A DNA stretch of 64,000 nucleotides from Moraxellaceae bacterium (GCA_029237815.1 JAQZBP010000005.1:145296-209295), one strand, 5' to 3'; positions 1 through 8,711 are shown, numbered from the stretch's first letter. Made by a program: numbers and translations. The notes: a model not told the origin generated them from the sequence alone.

Positions 1-150
1 CAGTTCCCCGTCCGCCATTTCCCGGAAGAGGGCATGCGTGGCGATGCGATCCTTGACGGGGGCGAGGTCGTTCCAGAAGCGCTGGGCCCAGGCGGGATGC
101 GGTGTAATGGCGACCTGGCCATAGTGTTCTTCTTTTTCCCTGGCGGTCAT
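1..150 (-). CDS. TenA/THI-4/PqqC-like protein, N-terminal 50 residues (runs off the window)
   Basis: Only the first 50 codons are present; the gene continues beyond base 1. The visible N-terminus contains VAITPHPAWAQRFW and then HALFREMADGEL, close to the 'HPLF..M..G.L' opening helix of the TenA/PqqC heme-oxygenase-like fold (iron-containing redox enzymes and TenA-family proteins). A strong Shine-Dalgarno (AGGAGG) lies 7 bases upstream of the ATG at 150, which fixes the start. The metal or substrate ligands lie outside the window, so thiaminase, PqqC-like and di-iron oxidase members cannot be separated. It is divergent from the diguanylate cyclase gene, and the 179-bp gap between them must hold both promoters. 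Confidence 0.55.
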   Translation of the reverse strand, partial: MTAREKEEHYGQVAITPHPAWAQRFWNDLAPVKDRIATHALFREMADGEL

Positions 151-329
151 GGCGCTGTCCTCCTGACAAGACACCACAAGAATGCAACAGGTGTGCAGAG
201 TTATTAAAGCACCATCAACGATGGACACCCGTCGGCGACAAACGGCCAGGGGTAAGCGGCCAACACATTCGTGACTTAGGCTGTCATCAGGACATGACGT
301 TTCCAGCACCAGGAAACCGGGAGGACAGG

Positions 330-1598
330 ATGCTTGACCCGGATACAGACCAGTCGGCGCTGGCTGCCATCGCGGCGGAGGCCAGGAACGGCACCTGGCG
401 GCTCGACTTCGGGGGGCGCCTGGAAGCGGCGTACCTGGACGATCACCGTGCCCGTTCGGTGGCGTTCTTCCGCAACAGCTCGCTGTTCATTTTCCTGCTC
501 TACCTGCTGCTGAGCTCGGGCATCTACATGCTGATGCCGGCCGAAGAGCTGGGCCGGTGGCTGGGGCTGTACGGCTGGGTGGGCGTGATCATTGCCACCG
601 CCAGCCTGCTCACGCGCTTCCGCTATTTCGATCGCTGGTTCGAGCTTTATGTGGGGGCCGGGAGCTTCGCGGCCGTGGCGCTCTCGGTCGCCGTGACCGG
701 TGTCGTGCTGAATCCCGTGGCGGGCCAGCTGACGCAGGTCGCGATCATGTACGCCATCGTGATCATTTATGGCGTGGTGGGACTGCGCTTCAAGCACTCG
801 CTCTACGCCGGCTGGGCCGGCGGCCTCGCCGGCACCGTGCTGGCCTGGGCCATGGATGGCGCCGTGAACTGGGAGCTGCTGCATCGCACCTTCACCGGCA
901 GCAGCCTGCTTGGCATGTTCATCGCCTACTACGCCGAGCGCCGCGACCGCGAGCTCTTCCTGCAGGCGCACCTGCTGCGGGACGCCCAGGAGCGTACGGA
1001 GGAGTATGCCTCACGCCTCGACAGGCTCTCGCGTCACGACGCCCTGACAGGCCTCGCCAACCGCCGCCATTTCGACGAGGAAGTGCAGCAGGAGTGGCGG
1101 CGCGCCACGCGCCAGCAGACCCCGCTGGCCATCCTCATGATCGATATCGACCACTTCAAGCACTACAACGACACGCTCGGGCACGTGAACGGCGACAACT
1201 GCCTGCGCAAGGTGGCCAGCATCATTGCCGCACACACGCGGCGCCCCGGCGAGCTGGCCGTGCGCTATGGCGGCGAGGAGTTCCTGCTCATGTTCCCGGA
1301 TACCGGCCGCGAGGCCGCCTGCCTGCAGGCGGAGCGGCTGCTCGAGGCGCTGCACCTGGCGCGCCTGCCGCATGCCCCGGGCCTGGCGCGGGAACATGTG
1401 ACAGTGAGCGTGGGGGTGGCGGCGGTGGTGCCCGGCACGACGATGCTGGCGCCGGGTGAACTGATCTGCGCCGCCGACGACGCGCTCTACGAGGCCAAGC
1501 ATGCCGGCCGCGACACCTGGCGCTATGCCGCCGGCATCGACGAGCGACCGGGCGAGAACAGGCTGGCGCCGAGCCAGGACCTGCGCAACTCCGCCTGA
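330..1598 (+). CDS. Membrane-bound diguanylate cyclase (GGDEF domain)
   Basis: About 422 residues. The N-terminal half (roughly residues 40-210) contains five or six hydrophobic membrane segments; a GGDEF domain follows from about residue 235. The active-site loop is GGEEF at residues 314-318, and the nucleotide-binding NDTLGHVNGD stretch is intact, so synthesis of cyclic-di-GMP from two GTP is likely. The inhibitory I-site, normally RxxD five residues before GGDEF, reads RPGE here (305-308), so product feedback may be weakened. An in-frame ATG exists at 294, but the ATG at 330 has GGAGGA in front of it and is preferred. No known sensor domain is recognisable in the membrane part. Confidence 0.9.
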   Translation: MLDPDTDQSALAAIAAEARNGTWRLDFGGRLEAAYLDDHRARSVAFFRNSSLFIFLLYLLLSSGIYMLMPAEELGRWLGLYGWVGVIIATASLLTRFRYFDRWFELYVGAGSFAAVALSVAVTGVVLNPVAGQLTQVAIMYAIVIIYGVVGLRFKHSLYAGWAGGLAGTVLAWAMDGAVNWELLHRTFTGSSLLGMFIAYYAERRDRELFLQAHLLRDAQERTEEYASRLDRLSRHDALTGLANRRHFDEEVQQEWRRATRQQTPLAILMIDIDHFKHYNDTLGHVNGDNCLRKVASIIAAHTRRPGELAVRYGGEEFLLMFPDTGREAACLQAERLLEALHLARLPHAPGLAREHVTVSVGVAAVVPGTTMLAPGELICAADDALYEAKHAGRDTWRYAAGIDERPGENRLAPSQDLRNSA

Positions 1599-1981
1599 CG
1601 TACCGCGGCGTGTGCCGGCGGGGTGTTGCACTGGCGGAGTGCGCTCTGCGCAATGCGCGCGCGTCGTAATAGCAGCGCACGTAAGCGAACTCCCGTTCGC
1701 CATGTGCGCCGCTTCCAGGAGTTCTCTTGCGAGAGTGCCGAATTTTCCTGCCGCGTCGCACGATCGTTGTAGACGCAACATTTCCTGTGCTCGTGGCTTC
1801 GTTGCACTGTGCGTAAAAAGTCTGATTGTGGTCGCGCTTATGAAATCCACGGTTGCGACACGCATCGCGGATTTCTGAACCATACTGTCCCCGCTGCATT
1901 TGCGTGCAGTCCCGATGCCGCTGTGTAAGTCCCTTACCCGATGGCGCATGCCCGCGTCCCTTTCCCGACAGGAGTCAGGAA
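1599..1981. other. Intergenic region with no recognised gene
   Basis: This 383-bp gap separates the diguanylate cyclase gene from the DUF4403-like lipoprotein gene. Open frames here are short and show no family resemblance. It is less GC-rich than its surroundings between about 1790 and 1890, as expected for a promoter of the downstream lipoprotein gene, but I cannot assign -35/-10 boxes with acceptable spacing. I see no tRNA, repeat or terminator. Confidence 0.5.
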
Positions 1982-3532
1982 GTGGCAGTTTTCCGGCTTC
2001 CCGCTGCATTGAATCGCTTGCGCCCTTGCTGGCGCGCCACCCTGCTGTCCAGCCTCGTCCTCGGCCTTGCCGCCTGTGCCGTGGCCCCGCAGGCGCCGCC
2101 CAACAATCCCGTTTCCGCGCCGCCGCTGCCGCTGGCGGCGTCGGTGATCAGCCTCCCCGTCAGCCTCGACCTCGGCCAGATGGGCGCGGGCCTGCTGAAA
2201 CAGCTGCCCCGGCCGCTGCTGGCCTCGAGCCAGAACCGCACCTTGCCGGCACGCTTCAGCGCGATGCAGACCGCGCTCTCGATGGAGCCCGCCACCTGCA
2301 GCGTGACCGCGCTCAACTGCGGCGGCACGCGCAACACCGTGCGCACGGTTTCGTCCGACTACGAGGCCCCGACGGAAGCCGTGGTGAGTCAGGAGATGAC
2401 GGTGCGTGCGCTCGACATGAGCATGGCGGGCAGCCAGTTCGCCCTCACCGCGGAGGTGGAATTCAGCCTCGACACGCGCTTCCGCTCCGCCGCGACGCCG
2501 CTGGGCGTCGCAAGCTGCGGCAAGGAGGGCGCGCGACCACGCTTCGAAATGATGCTGACCGGCAATGTCGGCTGGGGCAGTGACGGCGAAATCCTGTTCT
2601 CGCCGCGGCCCTGGTATGTGCGCTGGCTGCAGCCCTGCAATATCACCGCTTACCCCGCCACTCTCGATAGCCTGCTCGACCTGCCGGGGCTGCGTGACCG
2701 CCTGCAGGATGCACTGGAGGCCTCGGTCTTCAGCCGGCTGCGCCAGGCCAGCCTGCGCGCGCACCTCGAGCGCGCCTGGATCGAGCTCAACACGCCGCGC
2801 GAGATCCGACCCGGCGTCTGGCTGCTGATGCGGCCCGAGCGGGTCGACTTCGCCGGCCTGGAGGGAAAGGGACGCCAGGTCGGCACCGCCGTCCTGGTGC
2901 ACGCCTGGCCAGAGCTGGTGAAAGGCGTGCGCCCCGACATGCCGGTGCCGCCCATGCCCCGGCCGGGAACAGGGGGGGGCGACGGTGACGGCCTGCACAT
3001 CGCGATGCGCGGCGACCTGACGTTGCGCGAGGCGGAGGCCAGCCTCGGCCGTCGCCTCGCGGGCAGCGTGCTGCGGGTGAATGGCGAGCCGGTGCAGGTG
3101 CGGTCGGTCCGCCTGTTCGGACACCGCGACAAGGCCGTGATCGCGCTGGCGACGAGCCAGCCCATGCTGGCCGAGATCTACCTGCTGGGCCGCCCTGTTT
3201 ACGATCTCGAGCGCAACGAAGTGCGTCTGCGTGACCTCGCCTTTTCGGAGCAAACGCAGGACTACCTGCGGCAGTCGGCGGACTGGTTGCTGGGCGGGGA
3301 TTTCCTGGCGGCGGTGGAGGCGCGCGCGGCCTTTCCCTTCGATGCCACGCTGGCGGCGGCCCTGGGCGAATTGCACGACCTGCGCGTGGCGGCCGGCGAC
3401 GACCTGACACTGAGGGGTGGCGTGCTGCGCATGCAGCCGCAGGCCCTCTACTTCACGAAGGACAGCCTGGTGGCGTATGTGCTGGTGGAAGGACGGATGG
3501 CACTGGAGTCGAGGCAGGCGATCGTCCCCTGA
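1982..3532 (+). CDS. DUF4403-family lipoprotein
   Basis: About 516 residues from a GTG start with GGAG upstream; the frame is open further upstream, but that extension lacks signal-peptide character. From this start the protein has a basic N-terminus, a hydrophobic stretch and a lipobox LGLAAC with the acylated cysteine near residue 32, followed by a Pro/Ala-rich linker. The linker then SVISLPVSLDL opening, the central Trp/Pro-rich RPGVWLLMRPERV segment and the late ARAAFPFD element match DUF4403 proteins, which look like two tubular lipid-binding-like halves. Function is not established. Expected location is the periplasmic face of an outer or inner membrane. It stands alone, with a convergent pilH-like gene downstream. 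Confidence 0.7.
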   Translation: MAVFRLPAALNRLRPCWRATLLSSLVLGLAACAVAPQAPPNNPVSAPPLPLAASVISLPVSLDLGQMGAGLLKQLPRPLLASSQNRTLPARFSAMQTALSMEPATCSVTALNCGGTRNTVRTVSSDYEAPTEAVVSQEMTVRALDMSMAGSQFALTAEVEFSLDTRFRSAATPLGVASCGKEGARPRFEMMLTGNVGWGSDGEILFSPRPWYVRWLQPCNITAYPATLDSLLDLPGLRDRLQDALEASVFSRLRQASLRAHLERAWIELNTPREIRPGVWLLMRPERVDFAGLEGKGRQVGTAVLVHAWPELVKGVRPDMPVPPMPRPGTGGGDGDGLHIAMRGDLTLREAEASLGRRLAGSVLRVNGEPVQVRSVRLFGHRDKAVIALATSQPMLAEIYLLGRPVYDLERNEVRLRDLAFSEQTQDYLRQSADWLLGGDFLAAVEARAAFPFDATLAAALGELHDLRVAAGDDLTLRGGVLRMQPQALYFTKDSLVAYVLVEGRMALESRQAIVP

Positions 3533-3586
3533 GGCGGGGACCTGCGATGCCTGGCTCTTGGGGCGTGGCCAGCGGGGCGGCCGGCG

Positions 3587-3958
3587 TCAGCCGGCGTGCG
3601 GGACGAGCTGGTTGATCAGGCGGGCGAGCTCGACTTCGGAAGCGGGTTTGCAGACATAGGCGCGAGCGCCCTGACGCAGGCCCCAGGCCCGATCGCTCTC
3701 CTGGGTCTTGCTGCTGATCATCACCACGGGAATGTGGGAGGTCTCCTCGTCCTTGGTGAGGCGACGCGTGGCCTGGAAGCCGTTGAGGTCCGGCATCACC
3801 ACGTCCATCAGGATCACGTCGGGCTTCTTGGCCTTGGCGGCGGCAATCCCGGACGTGCCATCGTCGGCGAACACGAAGTGGTGGCCGTATTTCTTCAGCA
3901 TGCCGTAGATGGCGAGGCTGTCAGTAGGCGAATCATCGATAATCAGGACGCGGGCCAT
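3587..3958 (-). CDS. pilH: Single-domain response regulator, PilH/CheY-like
   Basis: 123 residues consisting only of a receiver domain. The acidic pair is DD at 8-9, the phosphoacceptor is D52 in ILMDVVMP, the switch residue is S82 in VVMISSK, and the conserved lysine is K104 in VCKP. The closing segment and overall sequence resemble PilH of the type IV pilus chemosensory (Pil-Chp) pathway, in which it antagonises PilG. However, pilG, pilI, pilJ and chpA are not beside it here, so the pathway assignment is inference. The ATG at 3958 has GGAG upstream. A perfect 12-bp inverted repeat lies 47 bp upstream of the start. Confidence 0.8.
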   Translation of the reverse strand: MARVLIIDDSPTDSLAIYGMLKKYGHHFVFADDGTSGIAAAKAKKPDVILMDVVMPDLNGFQATRRLTKDEETSHIPVVMISSKTQESDRAWGLRQGARAYVCKPASEVELARLINQLVPHAG

Positions 3959-4004
3959 GATGGCGCTCTCCGGTGAGTTGCTGGAGACAGCTTAATCAGG
4001 CCGC

Positions 4005-4029
4005 GGCATGCCGGCAGTGCCGGCATGCC
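4005..4029. repeat. Perfect 12-bp inverted repeat with single-base centre
   Basis: Two 12-base arms, GGCATGCCGGCA and its exact complement, flank one G. The repeat lies between the stop of the small conserved gene (4081) and the start of the pilH-like gene (3958), both on the minus strand. No T-run follows on either strand, so it is not a standard intrinsic terminator; a transcription-factor operator or mRNA hairpin are the alternatives. Confidence 0.7.
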
Positions 4030-4080
4030 AGTCTTGTGGGCGAGGTCACACTCCACCGGGTGAACGGCAGGTTCCGGGGC

Positions 4081-4419
4081 TCAGCCGGCAAGCGAGCGCT
4101 CTTCTTGCAGGGCTTTCAGGTGCTTTCGCGCCAGTGCGAGGAAGCGCGGCGTAGGGCCCGCGTCCGCGTGGACAGGGTCGCCCAGCTCATCCACGCCGGT
4201 CTGACGCCCGTGCACATAGGGCATGGCCGCCTGCAGCTCCTCGAGGGCGACATGCATCAGGTCGGCCATGAGCGAGGCCTGGGTGCAGCCGGGATACATC
4301 TCGGCCAGGGCGAGCAGACGGGCGGCATCGTGCGGCTCGAGGTCGGCGCAGCAGCGGATACTGGGGCCGCGCGGTCGCGACAGCGACTGCCACTCGGCGA
4401 GCAATTGCTGCATGTTCAT
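4081..4419 (-). CDS. Conserved small protein of the 'type 1 pili tip component'/pilin-assembly annotation group
   Basis: 112 residues, starting at an ATG preceded by CCGGAGGT. The core reads DAARLLALAEMYPG near residue 30, then ELQAAMPYVHGRQ and GPTPRFLALARKHL at the end, the same arrangement as a small pseudomonad family carried in databases as 'type 1 pili tip component'. That name has, to my knowledge, no direct experimental support. There is no signal peptide or membrane segment, so it should be cytoplasmic, which argues against a literal pilus tip role. It is upstream of the pilH-like gene on the same strand but separated by the inverted repeat. Confidence 0.6.
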   Translation of the reverse strand: MNMQQLLAEWQSLSRPRGPSIRCCADLEPHDAARLLALAEMYPGCTQASLMADLMHVALEELQAAMPYVHGRQTGVDELGDPVHADAGPTPRFLALARKHLKALQEERSLAG

Positions 4420-4641
4420 GGATACCTCCGGGTTGCCCTGTAAGCCTAGCATCGGCCCGCACCTCTCGCCCCGGAGGGGATTGCAGGGCCTCACCAATCT
4501 GCAACAGCGCTGCCACGGAGCCAGCTCTGCAGTATTTGCACAATTCTCTGCCTGCGAAGCAGTTTGTGGTGGCGCCACGGTCCGGCAGGCAGAATGGTCG
4601 GCCAGGCCCATGAAGGGCTGCACAGGAACAGGACGACTCCC

Positions 4642-5031
4642 ATGAACTCCATTCGCACGAAAATCACCAGTCTTGTACTCGCTCTCGGCGTCTCGCTCTC
4701 ATCCCTGCCGGCACGGGCGGACATGATTGATGCCGCGGGGGCGCTTGCGGCATCCGCTGAGGCATCGAGCCAGCGCGATGCGCTGCACAGCCTGCTCGAC
4801 CGCGCCGATTTGCAGGCCGCGCTGCTGCGCGAAGGCATCAGCGCCGAGCAGGCCTCGCTCCGCGTCGCGGCGCTGTCGGACGAGGAGGTGGCCCTCGTCA
4901 GCCGGCACATGGAGGAGCTGCCGGCGGGCGGCAGCGTCGTGGGCGCGGTGGTCTTCGTGTTCATCGTGCTGCTGATTACCGACATCCTCGGCCTGACCAA
5001 GGTGTTTCCGTTCACGCGTTCCATCCGCTGA
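4642..5031 (+). CDS. PA2779-family secreted/membrane peptide
   Basis: 129 residues with a signal peptide (cleavage expected after PARA, about residue 26), an Ala-rich helical region (30-70), an acidic LSDEEVALVSRHMEEL stretch (79-93), then LPAGGS and one strongly hydrophobic helix to the C-terminus (98-120) ending in a basic tail. The order of leader-like acidic helix, Gly-Gly (96-97) and hydrophobic peptide resembles double-glycine leader peptides. The next gene encodes a C39-like cysteine peptidase lipoprotein, as in Pseudomonas PA2779-PA2778. The ATG at 4642 is chosen because a signal peptide starts there; upstream codons give none. Function unknown; peptide maturation by the neighbour is my inference. 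Confidence 0.75.
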   Translation: MNSIRTKITSLVLALGVSLSSLPARADMIDAAGALAASAEASSQRDALHSLLDRADLQAALLREGISAEQASLRVAALSDEEVALVSRHMEELPAGGSVVGAVVFVFIVLLITDILGLTKVFPFTRSIR

Positions 5032-5083
5032 GTTCCGGCGCGGCTTTGCCGCGCACTGACCCGACATCAAAGGCAGGCCTGCG

Positions 5084-6202
5084 ATGAAAAAACTGTGTCT
5101 TCCCGTCGCGCTGCTCGCCCTTCTGCTGGGCGGCTGCGCGACGCCGCAAACCCTCGGCCTGCGCCAGGCGCCGCCGGCGGCCGAGAATGCCGTCGTCGAG
5201 TTGAAGGACGTGCCTTTTTTTGCGCAGGAAGACCATCAGTGCGGGCCTGCCGCGCTGGCCGCCATGCTGCAGCACAGCGGGCGGCCGCTGTCGCCGGAAG
5301 CGCTCACCGAGCAGGTCTACCTGCCCGGACGCAAGGGCAGCCTGGCTGTCGAGCTGGCGGCGGCGGCGCGACGCCAGGGCCGCCTCGTCTACTCCATCGC
5401 GCCTCAGCTGGAGGCGCTGCTGGCGGCCCTGCACCAGGGGCATCCCGTGCTGGTGCTGCAGAACAACGGCCTGCGCCTTATTCCTTTCTGGCACTACGCC
5501 GTGGTGGTGGGCGCCGACCGCGAGCGCGAGGTCTTCATCCTCCGCTCCGGCCGCACCGAGCGCCTCGAGGTGCCTTTCACCACCTTCGAGCGCACCTGGG
5601 CCCGCGCCGACTATCTGGGCCTGCTGGTCCTGGATCCGGCGGCCGTGCCTGACACGCTCGATGCCCGGGCCGTGATACGGGAGTTGGCTTTAATGGAGCG
5701 GGCAGGTGCCGTGACCGACGCCCAGGCGGGCTTCAACCGCGCCTTGCTGAACTGGCCCGAACAGAGGTCGGCCTGGGTGGGGCTGGCCAGCACCTCGATG
5801 CGGCTGGGCGAAACCGACCGCGCCGAGTCGACGCTACGCGAGCTGGTGCGGCGTGCGCCGGACTATGGGCCCGGGCTCAACAACCTCGCTGACCTGCTCA
5901 TGAAGACGGGCCGCCCCCTGGAGGCGCTGCCACTGGCGCAACGTGCCGTCGCCGTACTCGATATCCCGGCCACGCGTGCCACGTTGCAGGCAGCTCATCA
6001 GGCGGTTGAGCCCGTGCAGTCCGAGGCGCTGCCGCCGCTGCAGAATCAGCCGGCACCGGTGGCGGAGAAGCAGGGGCTGGCGCCATCGCCAAAGGGCAAG
6101 GTCCGCAAGGCGGCAGCAAAGCGGAAGACAGGCAAGACGGTTCGCCGGACGGCCACGAAAGAGGTGAAGCCCGTGGCGGAATCGTCGCAGGCCAAGCCCT
6201 AG
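5084..6202 (+). CDS. PA2778-family C39-like cysteine peptidase lipoprotein with TPR region
   Basis: 372 residues. Lipobox LLGGCA puts the acylated cysteine at residue 18. A C39-type papain-like domain follows, with candidate nucleophile C53 in HQCGPAAL and histidine H137 in FWHYAVVVG. The usual downstream Asp position is occupied by an LRSG stretch, so the triad is not obviously complete. Residues 200-305 form two or three TPR-like helical repeats, and the last 45 residues are very Lys/Arg-rich. It lies 52 bp after the PA2779-like gene, so co-transcription is likely. Known C39 peptidases cleave after Gly-Gly in peptide leaders; this protein would face the periplasm rather than the cytosol, unlike ABC-fused C39 domains. 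Confidence 0.8.
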   Translation: MKKLCLPVALLALLLGGCATPQTLGLRQAPPAAENAVVELKDVPFFAQEDHQCGPAALAAMLQHSGRPLSPEALTEQVYLPGRKGSLAVELAAAARRQGRLVYSIAPQLEALLAALHQGHPVLVLQNNGLRLIPFWHYAVVVGADREREVFILRSGRTERLEVPFTTFERTWARADYLGLLVLDPAAVPDTLDARAVIRELALMERAGAVTDAQAGFNRALLNWPEQRSAWVGLASTSMRLGETDRAESTLRELVRRAPDYGPGLNNLADLLMKTGRPLEALPLAQRAVAVLDIPATRATLQAAHQAVEPVQSEALPPLQNQPAPVAEKQGLAPSPKGKVRKAAAKRKTGKTVRRTATKEVKPVAESSQAKP

Positions 6203-6209
6203 CGCCGCT

Positions 6210-7625
6210 TCAGGGCATGAGGCTCTGCAGCAGGCGGAAGTCGTCCATGGCCTCTGCCAACCGTGGCAGAACGGCCACGACGACACTGGCGCACAAGGCC
6301 GTCGTGAAGAGGGTGGCCAGTTCGCCGAGCGGCAGGGTCGGGGCAGGGCGCCGATACCACAGCCAGCGCAACCCGGCGAGGCAGGCCAGCCCCAGCACGG
6401 CGCCCGCGGCGACGTCGGATATCCAGTGCACGCCCAGGTAGGGGCGCGAGGCCACCGTGTACAGCATCAGGCTGAGCAGAAGCGGACGAGCCACGCCAAG
6501 CACGGGCGTATTGCCGTAGCGATCCAGCATCACCAGGCACAGGCCCCACACCACTACGGCGCTGAAGGCATGGCCGCTGGGGAAGGACCAGGAGCCCGGC
6601 GGCGTACCCACCCATGCCGGGCGCGGCAAGGCAAATGCGTGCTTGAGCAGGTCGGGAAGGCCGAGGCAGACGGCAGCTGTGAGCAGTACCAGCATTACGG
6701 CGTCATGCTGCCGGCGCAGCAGCAGCCAGCCGGTGGCGACCGTGCCGAACACCAGCAGTCCTGCGGTATCCCCCAGCAATGACAGCACCACGAACAGCCA
6801 GTCCAGGGTGTTCTGGCGCAGGCTGAAAAGCTGATAGGTGAGGGTCGCGTCGGCCTCTTTGAACCAGGGCAGGAGCGCGGCGATGAGCACAAAGCCTGTG
6901 AAGGAAAACAGCGCCAGGCGCAGGGCTGCGCGCTGGTCTTCCGGCTCGCCGCCGACGGAGAGGCAGCGGCCGGCATTGGGCAGTGGCCGGAAGGCGGCGC
7001 GGCGGTGGCGCCATTCCGCGAGCGCCGGCAGCAGCCAGGTCAGCACGGCGACGGCAATCAGGATGGCCGCCAGAAAAATCAGCTGGTCCCGGCCCGGCAG
7101 CCAGTCGTGGGCGGCCGCGGCGCCCAGGCTGTAGCCGGGAATCAGGTGGGTCGGCGCCCAGACCAGGGCGGACAGGAAGTTCATCCAGAGGAAGTACAGC
7201 GGCTTCATGCGGAAGATGCCGGCCGCCATCGGCACGAAGGCGCGCAGCGGGCCGATGAAGCGGCCGATGATGATGCTCTTGCCGCCGTGCCGCTCCACGA
7301 AGTCCTCGGAGCGCTGCAGCCACTTCGGGTAGTGGCTGAACGGCCAGACATGATGCACGCGATGCTTGAAACCCTTGCCGAGCGCATAGCTGATGCCATC
7401 GCCCAGCATGGCCCCGGCAATGCCGGCGAGGAACAGCGACAGCAGCGACACGTCGGCGTGCGCCGCGAGCACGCACAGCACGAACAGCAGTGGCACGGCC
7501 GGCACGATCACGCCAACGACGGCCACGGCCTCGACGAGCGCGACCAGAAAAACCGCAAGCAGGATGGCGTCGGGGTGATGGATGAGCCAGCTGCGAAGCT
7601 CGAGGTACCAGGCCGCTAGATCCAT
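6210..7625 (-). CDS. DedA-family membrane protein fused to a PAP2-type phosphatase
   Basis: About 471 residues. The first ~200 form a DedA/SNARE-associated domain with the GRFIGPLRAFVPMAAG motif typical of DedA proteins, thought to act in phospholipid or undecaprenyl-phosphate translocation. From about residue 250 comes a six-helix PAP2 domain with all three phosphatase motifs: KHAFALPRP, FPSGH and SRPYLGVHWISD. The fusion suggests lipid phosphate dephosphorylation coupled to flipping at the inner membrane, for example undecaprenyl pyrophosphate or phosphatidylglycerol phosphate recycling; the substrate cannot be told. The ATG at 7625 begins 21 bases after the lipA stop, consistent with a lipA-dedA transcript, although no clear ribosome site precedes it. 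Confidence 0.87.
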   Translation of the reverse strand: MDLAAWYLELRSWLIHHPDAILLAVFLVALVEAVAVVGVIVPAVPLLFVLCVLAAHADVSLLSLFLAGIAGAMLGDGISYALGKGFKHRVHHVWPFSHYPKWLQRSEDFVERHGGKSIIIGRFIGPLRAFVPMAAGIFRMKPLYFLWMNFLSALVWAPTHLIPGYSLGAAAAHDWLPGRDQLIFLAAILIAVAVLTWLLPALAEWRHRRAAFRPLPNAGRCLSVGGEPEDQRAALRLALFSFTGFVLIAALLPWFKEADATLTYQLFSLRQNTLDWLFVVLSLLGDTAGLLVFGTVATGWLLLRRQHDAVMLVLLTAAVCLGLPDLLKHAFALPRPAWVGTPPGSWSFPSGHAFSAVVVWGLCLVMLDRYGNTPVLGVARPLLLSLMLYTVASRPYLGVHWISDVAAGAVLGLACLAGLRWLWYRRPAPTLPLGELATLFTTALCASVVVAVLPRLAEAMDDFRLLQSLMP

Positions 7626-7645
7626 GGATGAAATGCCCGGGCCGC

Positions 7646-8650
7646 TCAGGCCTGCGAGCTGCGCACGCGCGCAACATCGCCGACATCCACGCCGGCGAAT
7701 TGCAGGTCCGCATGGTAGGAGGAGCGCACCATGGGACCGCTCCAGACGCTGCGGAAGCCGAGCTGGCGGCCGTAGGCGGCGTAGTCGGCAAACTCGCCCG
7801 GCGTCACGAAGCGGTCCACGGGCGCATGGTTCTTCGACGGCTGCAGGTACTGGCCAATGGTGACGAGGTCCACGTCGTGGGCGCGCAGGTCGTCGAGCAC
7901 GGCGAGCACTTCCTCCTTCGTCTCGCCGAGGCCGACCATGAGGCCGCACTTGGTGGTGATGTCGGGGCGCTCCTGTTTGAAGCGCTTCAGCAGCATGAGG
8001 GAGTGCGCGTAGTCGGAGCCCGGGCGAATGGCCTTGTAGAGACGGGGCACGGTTTCGATGTTGTGGTTGAACACGTCGGGCGGGCACTCGGTCATCAGGC
8101 GCAGGGCGATGTCCATGCGGCCGCGGAAGTCGGGCACCAGGATCTCGATCCGTGTCGCCGGGTTCAGTGCGCGGGTTTCGCGGACGCAGTCCACGAAGTG
8201 ACCGGCGCCGCCATCCTTGAGGTCGTCGCGGTCGACCGAGGTCACCACCACGTATTTCAGCTTCAGGTTCTGCACGGTCTCGGCCAGGTGTCGCGGCTCT
8301 TCCGCATCCAGCGCGTTGGGGCGGCCGTGGGCGACGTCGCAGAAGGGGCAGCGACGGGTGCAGATGTCGCCCATGATCATGAACGTCGCGGTGCCGCCGC
8401 CGAAGCATTCCGGCAGGTTGGGGCAGGCGGCTTCTTCGCAGACGGTGTGCAGTTTCTGGGCGCGCAGCAGGCCCTTGATGCGCTGGACCTCGCCGGGATT
8501 GGTCACGCGCACGCGAATCCAGTCCGGCTTGCGCGGCAGTTCGGTGGTGGGAATCACCTTGACCGGAATGCGGGCCACCTTTTCCGCGCCACGCAGCTTC
8601 ACTCCTTGTTCAACGCGGGCAGGGGGGGAGGATTCGGGAGGCTGGCTCAT
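7646..8650 (-). CDS. lipA: Lipoyl synthase
   Basis: 334 residues, normal length. This radical-SAM enzyme inserts two sulfurs into protein-bound octanoate to form lipoate on pyruvate and 2-oxoglutarate dehydrogenases and the glycine cleavage H protein. Both cluster motifs are present: auxiliary cluster cysteines C71, C76 and C82 in [12 protein letters not shown], and the SAM-cluster CTRRCPFC at 97-104. The C-terminal RSSYHAD serine that caps the auxiliary cluster is also there. It shares a divergent promoter region with sthA and sits about 5.4 kb from lipB, its partner in the pathway, rather than near it as in E. coli. Confidence 0.97.
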   Translation of the reverse strand: MSQPPESSPPARVEQGVKLRGAEKVARIPVKVIPTTELPRKPDWIRVRVTNPGEVQRIKGLLRAQKLHTVCEEAACPNLPECFGGGTATFMIMGDICTRRCPFCDVAHGRPNALDAEEPRHLAETVQNLKLKYVVVTSVDRDDLKDGGAGHFVDCVRETRALNPATRIEILVPDFRGRMDIALRLMTECPPDVFNHNIETVPRLYKAIRPGSDYAHSLMLLKRFKQERPDITTKCGLMVGLGETKEEVLAVLDDLRAHDVDLVTIGQYLQPSKNHAPVDRFVTPGEFADYAAYGRQLGFRSVWSGPMVRSSYHADLQFAGVDVGDVARVRSSQA

Positions 8651-8711
8651 GGATGGGCTCCGACTGCAGAGGCCGGGGAGTATACCCCAAAGGAACGAGG
8701 CTGCCGGGTCG

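Noticed and set aside
1853..1981. Longer version of the DUF4403-like lipoprotein
   Set aside because: The extra 43 residues place cysteines and prolines before the signal peptide; the GTG at 1982 gives a clean signal peptide and ribosome site.
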